From Streptomyces fodineus (GTDB taxonomy: Bacteria > Actinomycetota > Actinomycetes > Streptomycetales > Streptomycetaceae): DNA of 64,000 bases. A program made the position numbers and the translations under genes. Positions 24,924 through 32,751 of this stretch are shown in pieces (the stretch's first letter is position 1; every line of letters begins with the position of its first letter). The stretch spans positions 372,001-436,000 of the forward strand of contig NZ_CP017248.1 in the NCBI RefSeq assembly GCF_001735805.1, given 5' to 3'. The notes below the pieces were generated by a model that was not told where the DNA came from, searched no databases, and worked only from the letters and a program-made list of their open reading frames with translations.

Positions 24924-25876
24924 GGTGCTCCGTTCAGGACGTAGGAGGCGGTCACCGCGAGCAGCGCCAGCAGGAAGGATCCCGCGAGCAGTTCCGGCAC
25001 CCGGAACAGCCGGACCTTCGCCCAGCACACCTCCGCCGTCGCGAGCGCCGCGCCCAGAAGGCAGAGCTTCGCCGCGAACAGCACCGGTGCCACGGCCAGG
25101 GCGCCCCAGGAGCCACTGGTTGCGATGCCCCATGGCACGAACAGCGAGGACAGCAGGCCGAGCAGCAGGGTGAGCCGCATCTGGGCGCCGAGCTCGACCA
25201 GTGCCAGGTCCGGACCCGCGTACTCCAGCACCATCGCCTCGTGGATCATGGTCAGTTCGAGGTGCGTGGAGGGATTGTCGACCGGGATCCGGCCGGTCTC
25301 CGCGAGCACTGCGACCGCGAGCGCGGCGACGGCCAGCAGGCCGGCCGGGGAGGCGAGGCGGGCCGGGTGGTGGGCGGCGCCGGCGACGATCGCCGGGATG
25401 TTGGTCGTGCCGGCCGGCATCGACAGGGCGAACACCGACAGCAGGATGGTCGGCTCCACCAGCGCGGCGACCGTCATCTCCCGGGAGGCGCCCATCCCGC
25501 CGAACGCCGTTCCGGTGTCCAGACCCGCCAGCGCGAGCGCGAGCGTGCCCAGCGCGACCAGCGCGACCACCACGACGAGGTCCGCGTGCGAGCTGACCGG
25601 GGTGTCGGTGGACAGCAGGGGCACCAATGCGGTAGCCACCGCGGTGGTGGCGACCAGCAGGGCGGGGGCGGCCCGGAACGCGGGCCCGGTCCCAGCGGGT
25701 GTGATGGGTTCCTTGCGCAGCAGTTTGCACGTGTCCCGCCAGGGCTGGAGCACCCCGGCACCGGCTCGGCCCTCCAGCCGGGCCCGCACCTGCCGCATCC
25801 ACCCGGCCAGCAGCGGCGCCCCGCCCACGACGACCACGACCTGGCCGACGACAGCCGCGTACCCGATCCCGTTCAT
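24920..25876 (-). CDS. NuoH/HycD-like membrane subunit
   Basis: 318 residues, about eight transmembrane helices. The NuoH signature is present: AETGRIPVDNPSTHLELTM followed by EYAGPDLA, and the KLLRKEPITPA segment near residue 55. This subunit links the membrane arm to the soluble arm in complex I and group 4 hydrogenases. It resembles Rv0084 (hycD). Start and stop overlap the neighbours by 1-4 nt. Confidence 0.92.
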   Translation of the reverse strand: MNGIGYAAVVGQVVVVVGGAPLLAGWMRQVRARLEGRAGAGVLQPWRDTCKLLRKEPITPAGTGPAFRAAPALLVATTAVATALVPLLSTDTPVSSHADLVVVVALVALGTLALALAGLDTGTAFGGMGASREMTVAALVEPTILLSVFALSMPAGTTNIPAIVAGAAHHPARLASPAGLLAVAALAVAVLAETGRIPVDNPSTHLELTMIHEAMVLEYAGPDLALVELGAQMRLTLLLGLLSSLFVPWGIATSGSWGALAVAPVLFAAKLCLLGAALATAEVCWAKVRLFRVPELLAGSFLLALLAVTASYVLNGAP

Positions 25877-27909
25877 CACCAGCCCACCGCCAGCGCCAGC
25901 AGCAGCACGACCAGCCCGGCGAAGCCGTAGCCGAGGTAGAGGTGCACACTGCCCCCCGCCAGCCGACGCGCCGCCCGCCCGGTGTCCGCCAGCGCACGCA
26001 GCACCGGCTCGTAGAGCCGGTGCTCGATCCGGTCGGGTACCCGGTGCCGGAAGCGCACCCGCTGCACCAGGTACGCCGACTCCCCCACGGGCGTGACGTC
26101 GACGTCCTGCTCGGGCGCGAGGACGTCGTCGAAGACCCGCTGGAGCGGCTCGGCGAACGAGGTCGCCGTATAGGCCATGCGCGGTGTCGGTGCCCCGCCC
26201 CCGCAGTCCCACAGCCGGGCGTTCACGCGGCGCCGGCGGCGGCCGTAGAGCCGGGGCAGGCCGGTGGCCGGCAGGATCGCGGCGGTGAGCGCAGCCACCA
26301 CCCACAGCGGGGACAGCGAGGCGGAGATGCCGGCGAGCCGCACCCCCAGTCCGCCGCCGGTGAGGGGCCCGCTGCCCGGCAGCCCGACCGCGCCGACGGC
26401 CCGGTCCAGACCCTCGCCCAGCAGGCCCGGCACCACCGCCAGCGCGACCACGCCTGCGGCGAGCAGGGCCATGCCGGTGAGCATCAGCGGCGGCGACTCC
26501 CGCGCCGAGGCGGCCCGCTCGTCGCGCGGCCGGGCGAAGAAGCCGACGCCGAGCGCCTTGACGAAGACGGCGGCGGCGATCCCGGCCGACAGCGCGACCA
26601 GCGCCACCGACAGGGGCAGCACGACGGCGACCGCGACGCCGGGTACGTGGAACCCGTGGATGAGGGCCTGAAGGAGCAGCCACTCGCTGATGAAGCCGTT
26701 GCCCGGCGGCAGCGCCACCGCACCGAGCGCGGCCAGAGCGAAGAGCCCGGCGGTGGCGGGCATCCGGGACCGCAGCCCGCCCAGCCGATCCAGATCGCGC
26801 AGGCCCGTAGCCCGCAGGACGGACCCGGCCCCGCAGAACAACAGGGCCTTGAACACAGAGTGGTTGACCACGTGGAGCAGGGCCGCCGCGAGCGCCAGCG
26901 CGGCCAGCGGCCGGTCACCATGGGAGGCGAACAGCCCTGCGGCGCCGACTCCGATGAGGACCAGGCCCATGTTCTCGCTGGTCGAGTACGCCAGCAGCCG
27001 TTTCAGGTCGGAGGCCATGGCCGCCTGGAGGATGCCGTACACGGCACTGACCCCACCGGCCGCGAGCAGCCCCAGCCACCACCACGCCGGACCGCCGCCG
27101 AGCAGATCGAGCCCGGTGCGGACGAGGCCGTAGATGCCGAGGTTGACCATGGCGGCGCTCATCAGCGCCGAGACGGGGCTGGGCGCTTCGGGATGCGCCC
27201 GCGGCAGCCAGGCGTGCAGCGGCATCGCACCCGCCTTCGACATGAACGCCAGCGCGAGCGGGACGAAGACCAGGCCGCGCATGGTGGCCGAGACGTGGTG
27301 CGCACCCGTCCGCAGGGCGGCGAACGTCTCCCCGCCCGCCTGTGCGGCGAACAGCGCGAAACCGGTCAGCAGCAGGACCAGCCCGAGGTGGGTCATCACC
27401 GCGTACCAGACGCCGGCCTGCCGTACCGAGGACCGCTCGCGGTGCTCGGCGAGCACCAGCGTGAGCGAACCGAGCGCCATCAGCTCCCACAGCGCCAGGA
27501 ACGTGGACACCGAGGCCGCCACCGGTACGAGGACCAGTGTGAGCGCGAACAACGGCAGCACCGCCTGGGCCGACCGGGAGCCGAGCCCGTGCGAGCCGTG
27601 CCCGGCCGCGTATCCGATGCCGTACACGCCGACCGCCGCTACGACGGCTCCCGCCACCGCCATGAACAGTCCCGCCAGCGGATCCACCGCTGCATGCGCC
27701 CCGGCCAGCGGCAACAGCCCGGGGCGGACGGCTGCCCAACGGCTTCCGCCCAGTGCGGCCACGCCCGCCGCGCCCCCGCTCACGCCGACACCGACGGTCA
27801 GCGCTCCGACGACCGGGACGCGCACGGGGTGGGGCAGCACAAGTCCGGCCGGCGTGCCCGCGCCGCCCAGTGCGGTGGCCGTCGCCAGGGCGGCCGGAAT
27901 CAGGTTCAC
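25876..27909 (-). CDS. NuoL/HyfB-like large antiporter subunit
   Basis: 677 residues with about 15 transmembrane helices. It has the MSKAGAMPLHAWLPRAHPEA channel-lysine motif, the SDLKRLLAYSTSENMG helix and the HVVNHSVFKALLFCGAG helix, all conserved in NuoL/HyfB. A soluble stretch of about 100 residues (560-650) precedes a last membrane helix (LVVLLLALAVGW). It is the second ion-translocating subunit of the complex and resembles Rv0083. The start is GTG at 27909, overlapping the NuoB-like stop by 4 nt. Confidence 0.92.
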   Translation of the reverse strand: MNLIPAALATATALGGAGTPAGLVLPHPVRVPVVGALTVGVGVSGGAAGVAALGGSRWAAVRPGLLPLAGAHAAVDPLAGLFMAVAGAVVAAVGVYGIGYAAGHGSHGLGSRSAQAVLPLFALTLVLVPVAASVSTFLALWELMALGSLTLVLAEHRERSSVRQAGVWYAVMTHLGLVLLLTGFALFAAQAGGETFAALRTGAHHVSATMRGLVFVPLALAFMSKAGAMPLHAWLPRAHPEAPSPVSALMSAAMVNLGIYGLVRTGLDLLGGGPAWWWLGLLAAGGVSAVYGILQAAMASDLKRLLAYSTSENMGLVLIGVGAAGLFASHGDRPLAALALAAALLHVVNHSVFKALLFCGAGSVLRATGLRDLDRLGGLRSRMPATAGLFALAALGAVALPPGNGFISEWLLLQALIHGFHVPGVAVAVVLPLSVALVALSAGIAAAVFVKALGVGFFARPRDERAASARESPPLMLTGMALLAAGVVALAVVPGLLGEGLDRAVGAVGLPGSGPLTGGGLGVRLAGISASLSPLWVVAALTAAILPATGLPRLYGRRRRRVNARLWDCGGGAPTPRMAYTATSFAEPLQRVFDDVLAPEQDVDVTPVGESAYLVQRVRFRHRVPDRIEHRLYEPVLRALADTGRAARRLAGGSVHLYLGYGFAGLVVLLLALAVGW

Positions 27910-28388
27910 CGTCCGGTCACCCTCCTGAGCGCCGAGACGATCGCCTCGGGCTCCGGCGGGCAGCCCGGAACGGCCAGGTCCACCGGTACGACGTCACGGA
28001 CGGCGCCCTCGACACCGTACCCACCGGCGAACTCCCCGCAGTTGATGGCGCAGTCCCCGACCGCGACCACCAGCCGTGGCTCGCCCATCGCGGCGACCGT
28101 GCGGCGCAGCGGCTGGGCCATGTTCCGTGTCACCGGGCCGGTCACCAGGGCCACGTCCGCGTGCCGGGGCGATGCCACCAGTCGGGCGCCGTACCGCTCG
28201 GCGTCGTGGACCGGGTTGAAGGCCGCGGCGATCTCGATCTCGCAGCCGTTGCAGGAGCCCGCATCCACGCAGCGCACCTGCACCGACCCGCTCAACTGCC
28301 GTGCTTTCTCCGGCACTTCGCCTGGGGGGCGGGGCGGCGCGGGCTCGGCCACCCGCCCGGTCTCGCGGATCTTGCGCAACAGGCCCAT
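27906..28388 (-). CDS. NuoB-like [4Fe-4S] subunit
   Basis: 160 residues. All four ligands of the N2-type cluster can be seen: C46 and C49 in SCNGCEIE, C113 in VGDC and C143 in PGCPPEP. It would pass electrons to the large subunit, although that subunit lacks the metal site. It resembles Rv0082. First gene of the six-gene operon. The ATG at 28388 has a GGGGAGAG ribosome-binding site; an ATG at 28424 would add 12 residues without similarity. Two candidate regulatory sites lie upstream (28426-28439 and 28484-28501). Confidence 0.9.
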   Translation of the reverse strand: MGLLRKIRETGRVAEPAPPRPPGEVPEKARQLSGSVQVRCVDAGSCNGCEIEIAAAFNPVHDAERYGARLVASPRHADVALVTGPVTRNMAQPLRRTVAAMGEPRLVVAVGDCAINCGEFAGGYGVEGAVRDVVPVDLAVPGCPPEPEAIVSALRRVTGR

Positions 28389-28425
28389 GGAACTCTCCCC
28401 GCAACGGTGAGAACGCGTTTGCATG

Positions 28426-28439
28426 GGGCCAACGGGCCG
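28426..28439 (+). promoter_or_regulatory. DosR-type box upstream of the hydrogenase-like operon
   Basis: GGGCCAACGGGCCG fits GGGnC-N4-GnCC at all but the last base. It lies 37 bp upstream of the NuoB-like start. Called only because the same pattern appears in the stress island at 278, 1860 and 2313. Confidence 0.3.
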
Positions 28440-28483
28440 ATCCCTAAGCGGAGTTACTGCATCTTTCCGATGCTTTGCCTGGG

Positions 28484-28501
28484 TTTGCTAAATATTGCCG
28501 C
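28484..28501 (-). promoter_or_regulatory. ArsR-type operator copy, hydrogenase-like operon
   Basis: TTTGC, 8-nt spacer TAAATATT, GCCGC. The spacing and the GC-N8-GC core equal those at 28979-28996 and 31247-31264, though one arm is degenerate. It starts 95 bp upstream of the NuoB-like gene. Confidence 0.5.
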
Positions 28502-28535
28502 GCATTCCCCGGAGGCGATCACCGTCCGACGGCCG

Positions 28536-28889
28536 TCACCGCGACGGCGGCTTCCGCTCCGGCTGAGCCGCCTGCAGGTCGGCGAGCAGTTCGGCCTGCC
28601 CGGCCAGCACGCCGGAGAGGATGGTGCGGGCGACGCGGAGAAGTTCCGCGACGTGCGGGCTGGTCAAGGAGTAGTACACGGCCGAGCCCTCCTTGCGCGT
28701 CTTGACCAGGTTCGCCCGGCGCAGCACCGCCAGCTGCTGGGACAGGTGCGCGGGCTCGATGCCCACCTCGGGCAGCATCTCGGCGACCGCGTGCTCGCGC
28801 TCGCTCAACAGCTCGAGGACACGGATCCGGGCCGGGTGACCGAGCGTCTTGAAGAACTCGGCCTTCAGCTGGTACAGCGGCGTACTCAT
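28536..28889 (-). CDS. ArsR-family repressor (Rv0081-like), cysteine-free
   Basis: 117 residues. The winged helix spans about 10-90: FFKTLGHPARIRVLELLSER, AEMLPEVGIEPAHLSQQLAVL (recognition helix) and KEGSAVYYSL (wing). There is no cysteine in the protein, so thiol-metal or persulfide sensing of the usual ArsR/SmtB kind is excluded. Position and type match M. tuberculosis Rv0081, a DosR-linked hub regulator upstream of the hyc genes. The ATG at 28889 gives the usual ArsR start; 29 further in-frame codons upstream lack similarity. An inverted repeat lies 89 bp upstream, suggesting autoregulation. Confidence 0.9.
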   Translation of the reverse strand: MSTPLYQLKAEFFKTLGHPARIRVLELLSEREHAVAEMLPEVGIEPAHLSQQLAVLRRANLVKTRKEGSAVYYSLTSPHVAELLRVARTILSGVLAGQAELLADLQAAQPERKPPSR

Positions 28890-28978
28890 CGCGCCGTCTC
28901 CTTCTCGACACAACAGCACGGCTCCACTGGCCGGGCCTCGGCGCGTCGTTATCCATCCACTCGTCAAGAACCTCACGA

Positions 28979-28996
28979 ATTGCCAACATTAGCAAT
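28979..28996 (-). promoter_or_regulatory. ArsR-type operator copy, regulator's own promoter
   Basis: ATTGC, 8-nt spacer, GCAAT: perfect 5-bp arms. It lies 89 bp upstream of the arsR start, between that gene and the PPOX gene. Confidence 0.6.
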
Positions 28997-29031
28997 GCAG
29001 GCCGGTACGTCGGCGACCGTCCCCTACGACC

Positions 29032-29439
29032 TCACATCTGCGGGCATGCGAGGCGGAATCCGGTGACGGTCTGGGGGTGGATGCGCAGGACCGCGTCGTG
29101 CGGACCGTGGATCCAGCCGGCCAGGGTGCGCCGGTAGTGGGCCGTCTCGTGGTGGTCCGTGATCACTTCGGCGGGACCGGCCACGGTCACGGTCCAGCCC
29201 GTGCCCGTCGCTTCCTGGATCTCGTCGACGTAGTACGTCGCGGTCGCGGGCACCGCCACGGCCGGAGCGGGCGTCCGCACGACCAGCCGGCCGTACTCGA
29301 ACACGTGCCGGGCCGGGCGGATGACGGGCTGCCCCCGCAGGACGTACGCCAGGCGCCCCAGGCCGGTGCCCTCCAGCAGCCACAGCGCTTCCGCGCCGGA
29401 CAGCTCGAGCATGCGTACCGGGGTGGGAGAGGCGCTCAT
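29032..29439 (-). CDS. Pyridoxamine 5'-phosphate oxidase-fold flavoprotein (Rv0080-like)
   Basis: 135 residues with the split-barrel PPOX fold: LWLLEGTGLGRLAYVLRGQP, then VIRPARHVFEYGRLVVRTP, and WTVTVAGPAEVI. Such short members bind FMN, F420 or haem; which one is not evident. It overlaps the SulP gene by 4 nt and is therefore in its operon. A PPOX gene (Rv0080) also precedes Rv0081 in M. tuberculosis, strengthening the locus match. Confidence 0.85.
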   Translation of the reverse strand: MSASPTPVRMLELSGAEALWLLEGTGLGRLAYVLRGQPVIRPARHVFEYGRLVVRTPAPAVAVPATATYYVDEIQEATGTGWTVTVAGPAEVITDHHETAHYRRTLAGWIHGPHDAVLRIHPQTVTGFRLACPQM

Positions 29440-31160
29440 CGGACGGCTTCCTCGGATGTGGTGCTGGTCTTGGGGGCAGGGTCGGCGGGCAGGACTCCGG
29501 CGTGCTCCAGGTGATCTCGGGCGGCCCGGATCGCCTCGGGCGTGGTGGGGTACTCCCGGCCTTCGTGGCAGAGCGGCTCCAGCGCGCCGACGGAGTCGAG
29601 GACCTGGCGCTGGCCGGGCCGTATGCCGGAGGCGAGGACGAGGATGCCGCGCCGGCCGAGTTTCTCGACGGCGTCCTTCAGTACCAGGGCGCCGGTCGCA
29701 TCCATGGTCGACACCCGGGACATGCGCAGGATGACGACCCGGACGTCGGCCACTTCGGTCAGCTCCAGCAGGAAGCGGTGGGCGCCGGCGAAGAACAGCG
29801 GGCCGTCGATGCGATAGGCCACGATGTGCTCGGCGAGCAGGGCGTGCTCCTCGGCGCTGTGGTCGCCGCGGTCCAGCGGCACCTGGTCCAGGCGGGCCTG
29901 CCTGGCCACCGCACGCAGGGCGAGCGCACCCGCGACCACCAGGCCGATGACCACCGCGTAGACGAGGTCCAGGGCCAGTGTCGCGGCGGCGGTCAGCGCG
30001 AGTATCACCGCGTCCGAGCGGGTCGCCTTCACCATCGCCCGCAGCGAGCCGACCTCCACCATGCGGATCGCCGTGGCCAGCAGGACGCCCGCGAGGGCGG
30101 CGAGTGGGATCTTGGACACCAGGGGCGCCGCGGCGAAGACGATCACGGCGAGGACGGCGGCGTGGGTGAGCGCGGCGAGCCGGGAGGTCGCGCCGGTGCG
30201 GACGTTCACGGCGGTGCGGGCGATCGCGCCGGTCGCCGGGACGCCGCCGAACAGCGGGGCGGCGATGTTGGCGAGCCCCTGGCCGAACAGTTCCCGGTCG
30301 GGGTCGTGCTTCTGGCCCACCGTCATGCCGTCGGCGACCGAGGCCGACAGCAGCGACTCCAGCGCGGCCAGGGCCGCGACCGCGACGGCCGGGGCCAGCA
30401 GGGTGCCGAGGGACCCCGTGTCAAGGAAGGACAGCGAGGGCACCGGCAGCCCCGCCGGCAGGGCGCCGATCGGCTTCGCCGCGTCCAGCCCGGCGGCCTG
30501 GGCCACGATCGTCGCCGCGATCACCGCGACGATCGAGAAGGGGATCGCCGGCCACCGGCGGGCCCCGGCCAGCATCACCACGGCCACGGCGACGGCGAAG
30601 GCGAGGGCGGTCCAGTCAGGAGCCTTCGCGAACTCCTCCACGGCCCGCCAGCTGACGACCAGGACCCGGTCGCCCTCGGGCTTGGGCACGCCGAGGGCGT
30701 TCGGGATCTGCTGGAGGCCGATCACGCAGGCGATACCAAGCGTGAAGCCCTCGACCACGGGCGCGGGCACGTACTGCATGTACTTCCCGGCCCGCAGCGC
30801 GGCCAGTGCGACGAGCATCAGGCCGGCCAGCAGACCGACCGTGAGCACGCCGGTCGGGCCGTACTTGCCGACGATCGGCACGAGTACGACCGTCATCGCG
30901 CCGGTCGGCCCCGACACCTGCAGATGCGAACCGCCGAAGACGGCGGCGAGCGCACCGGCGACCACGGCGGTCGCCAGGCCCGCTTGCGCGCCCAGTCCGG
31001 AGGAGACCCCGAAACCGAGCGCGAGCGGCAGTGCCACGATCGCCACGGTCAGCCCGGCCAGCAGATCCCGGCGTGGGTCGCGCCGCATCCGGTCCAGATC
31101 GGCCCGGGAGGGCAGCAGTGACGTGATGGGGGCCCAGGCCCGGCTGATGCCCGAGGTCAT
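29436..31160 (-). CDS. SulP family anion permease with STAS domain
   Basis: 574 residues. Eleven to twelve membrane segments begin at about residue 30 (LLAGLTVAIVALPLALGFGV), with the GLATAVVAGALAAVFGGSHL and QVSGPTGAM motifs of the SLC26/SulP anion site. The STAS domain covers about 440-550 (YRIDGPLFFAGAHRFL, STMDATGALVLKDAVEKLG). Substrates in the family include sulfate, bicarbonate and fumarate and cannot be told from sequence. The ATG at 31160 is supported by an operator 86 bp upstream, the same distance as in the other two promoters. Co-transcribed with the PPOX gene. Confidence 0.88.
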   Translation of the reverse strand: MTSGISRAWAPITSLLPSRADLDRMRRDPRRDLLAGLTVAIVALPLALGFGVSSGLGAQAGLATAVVAGALAAVFGGSHLQVSGPTGAMTVVLVPIVGKYGPTGVLTVGLLAGLMLVALAALRAGKYMQYVPAPVVEGFTLGIACVIGLQQIPNALGVPKPEGDRVLVVSWRAVEEFAKAPDWTALAFAVAVAVVMLAGARRWPAIPFSIVAVIAATIVAQAAGLDAAKPIGALPAGLPVPSLSFLDTGSLGTLLAPAVAVAALAALESLLSASVADGMTVGQKHDPDRELFGQGLANIAAPLFGGVPATGAIARTAVNVRTGATSRLAALTHAAVLAVIVFAAAPLVSKIPLAALAGVLLATAIRMVEVGSLRAMVKATRSDAVILALTAAATLALDLVYAVVIGLVVAGALALRAVARQARLDQVPLDRGDHSAEEHALLAEHIVAYRIDGPLFFAGAHRFLLELTEVADVRVVILRMSRVSTMDATGALVLKDAVEKLGRRGILVLASGIRPGQRQVLDSVGALEPLCHEGREYPTTPEAIRAARDHLEHAGVLPADPAPKTSTTSEEAVR

Positions 31161-31246
31161 CGTGCGGAGACCTCGGGACAGGCTGATCGGCTCCACCTCG
31201 ACCCCTCGGCTGCCATTGCGGATACGGACAACAAAGCATCTAACCA

Positions 31247-31264
31247 ATTGCGAAATTTTGCAAT
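31247..31264 (-). promoter_or_regulatory. ArsR-type operator copy, SulP-PPOX promoter
   Basis: ATTGC, 8-nt spacer GAAATTTT, GCAAT: identical arms and spacing to 28979-28996, in an AT-rich island of an otherwise GC-rich region. It starts 86 bp upstream of the SulP start codon. Confidence 0.6.
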
Positions 31265-31315
31265 TCTGCATCAGGGTGCCGCCCACGCCCCTGCGCCCGG
31301 AAAGCGCGGGGGCGA

Positions 31316-31675
31316 TCAGGCTTTCTTGATCACGCTGGACTTGAGTTGCATCGCCCCGAAGCCGTCGATCCTGCAGTCGATGTCGTGCCCGTCCGTCCCG
31401 TCGACCAGCCGGATGTTGCGCACCTTGGTGCCGGCCTTGATCCCGGAGGGGCTGCCCTTCACCTTGAGCGCCTTCACGACGACCACCGAGTCGCCGTCCT
31501 GGAGCACATTGCCGACGGAGTCCTTGACGACCCGCTCCCCGGCGGCGTCCCCGCCTTCGGTCCCGCTCTCGGCGGCAACCCATTCGTGGCCGCACTCCGG
31601 GCACACCACAAGGGCGTTCATCTCGTAGGTGTACTCACAGGAGCACTTGGGACAGGGAGGAAGGTTCTCAATCAT
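31316..31675 (-). CDS. PhnA-like zinc-ribbon protein (YjdM family)
   Basis: 119 residues. The zinc ribbon uses C11-x2-C14 (PCPKCS) and a second CPEC near residue 30. The C-terminal domain ([41 protein letters not shown]) is the conserved 'alkylphosphonate utilisation operon PhnA' fold, whose real function is unknown. The ATG at 31675 begins [11 protein letters not shown], standard for the family. Confidence 0.92.
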   Translation of the reverse strand: MIENLPPCPKCSCEYTYEMNALVVCPECGHEWVAAESGTEGGDAAGERVVKDSVGNVLQDGDSVVVVKALKVKGSPSGIKAGTKVRNIRLVDGTDGHDIDCRIDGFGAMQLKSSVIKKA

Positions 31676-31822
31676 TCCGCCAGGGTATCCGGCCCCGGTG
31701 TCAGCCCCGAGCCGGCGAGGAGCGCCCTTTGCCGGCCGACGTCGAGGAGCAAGCGGTGGGCCGGCCCGCCGGTCCACGGCCGGGCGTCCGCCGCGGGCGC
31801 CCGGCCTTACCGGGCCTCAGGG

Positions 31823-32737
31823 TCACCGTGCCCCGTAGACCGGCTGCGGGCGCTCCGCGTCGGCGAGCAGTTTCAGCGCTGTCTCGCCGGCCTCGGCCGG
31901 GGTCCAGCGGGCGCCCTTGTCGGCAGTGGGGCCCGGGCGCCAGCCCTCCATCACGGTGATCCGGCCGGCCTCGGCCTCGAAGACCCGGCCGGTCACCCCG
32001 GCGGAGGCGGCGGAGCCCAGCCAGACGACGAGGGGGGAGACGTTCTCCGGGGCCATGGCGTCGAAGGCACCCTCCTCGGGGGCGGCCATGGTGTCGGCGA
32101 AGGTCCGCTCGGTCATCCGGGTGCGGGCGGCGGGGGCGATCGCGTTGACCTGGACGCCGTACCCGGCCAGTTCGGCGGCGGCGACGAGGGTCAGGCCGAC
32201 GATCCCCGCCTTCGCCGCGGCGTAGTTGCCCTGGCCGACGCTGCCCAGCAGCCCGGCTCCGGAGCCGGTGTTGACGACACGCGCCGCGGGCGTACGGCCG
32301 GCCTTCGCCTCGGTGCGCCAGTGTGCGGCGGCGTGCTTCAGCGGCAGGAAGTGGCCCTTGAGGTGGACGCGTACGACGGCGTCCCAGTCGTCCTCGTCGA
32401 GGTTGACGAGCATGCGGTCGCGCAGGAACCCCGCGTTGTTGACGAGCGTGTCGAGGCGGCCGAAGGCGTTCAGGGCGGTGGCGATGAGCGAGGCCGCGCC
32501 GTCGGCGGTCGCGATGTCGCCGCCGTGGGCGACGGCCTCCCCGCCGAGCGCCCGGATCTCCTCGACGACCTGCTGAGCGGGCCCGGCCGCCCCACCGGTG
32601 CCGTCGAGGCCGACGCCGAGGTCGTTGACGACGACCTTGGCGCCCTCGGCGGCCAGGGCGAGGGCGTGCGCGCGGCCGAGCCCGCGCCCGGCGCCGGTGA
32701 CGACGGCGACGCGTCCGGTGCAGATTCCGGTGGTCAT
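31823..32737 (-). CDS. Short-chain dehydrogenase, steroid-cluster type (Rv3548c-like)
   Basis: 304 residues, longer than a minimal SDR. NAD(P) motif TGAGRGLG at about 15-22, NNAG near 100 and YAAAKAG (catalytic Tyr/Lys) near 178. The C-terminal extension (GWRPGPTADKGARWTPAEAG) is typical of SDRs of the 17-beta-HSD4 type found next to echA20 and ipdAB. It probably oxidises a hydroxyacyl-CoA in C/D-ring breakdown. It lies 14 bp after another SDR on the same strand. Confidence 0.82.
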   Translation of the reverse strand: MTTGICTGRVAVVTGAGRGLGRAHALALAAEGAKVVVNDLGVGLDGTGGAAGPAQQVVEEIRALGGEAVAHGGDIATADGAASLIATALNAFGRLDTLVNNAGFLRDRMLVNLDEDDWDAVVRVHLKGHFLPLKHAAAHWRTEAKAGRTPAARVVNTGSGAGLLGSVGQGNYAAAKAGIVGLTLVAAAELAGYGVQVNAIAPAARTRMTERTFADTMAAPEEGAFDAMAPENVSPLVVWLGSAASAGVTGRVFEAEAGRITVMEGWRPGPTADKGARWTPAEAGETALKLLADAERPQPVYGAR

Positions 32738-32751
32738 GGCTGTCCTGCCTT

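Noticed and set aside
21264..28388. Calling the operon a formate hydrogenlyase or [NiFe] hydrogenase
   Set aside because: The nickel-binding cysteines are missing in the large subunit and no formate dehydrogenase or maturation (hyp) genes are present.
21216..28410. Plus-strand open frames over the hydrogenase-like operon (for example 21216-22799 and 25942-28410)
   Set aside because: Antisense frames of membrane-protein genes; translations are Gly/Arg/Gln-rich without hydrophobic pattern or start signals.
28426..28439. Treating the GGGCC-type box before the NuoB-like gene as a firm DosR site
   Set aside because: One arm is incomplete and such GC-rich patterns are common at this base composition; kept only as a low-confidence feature.
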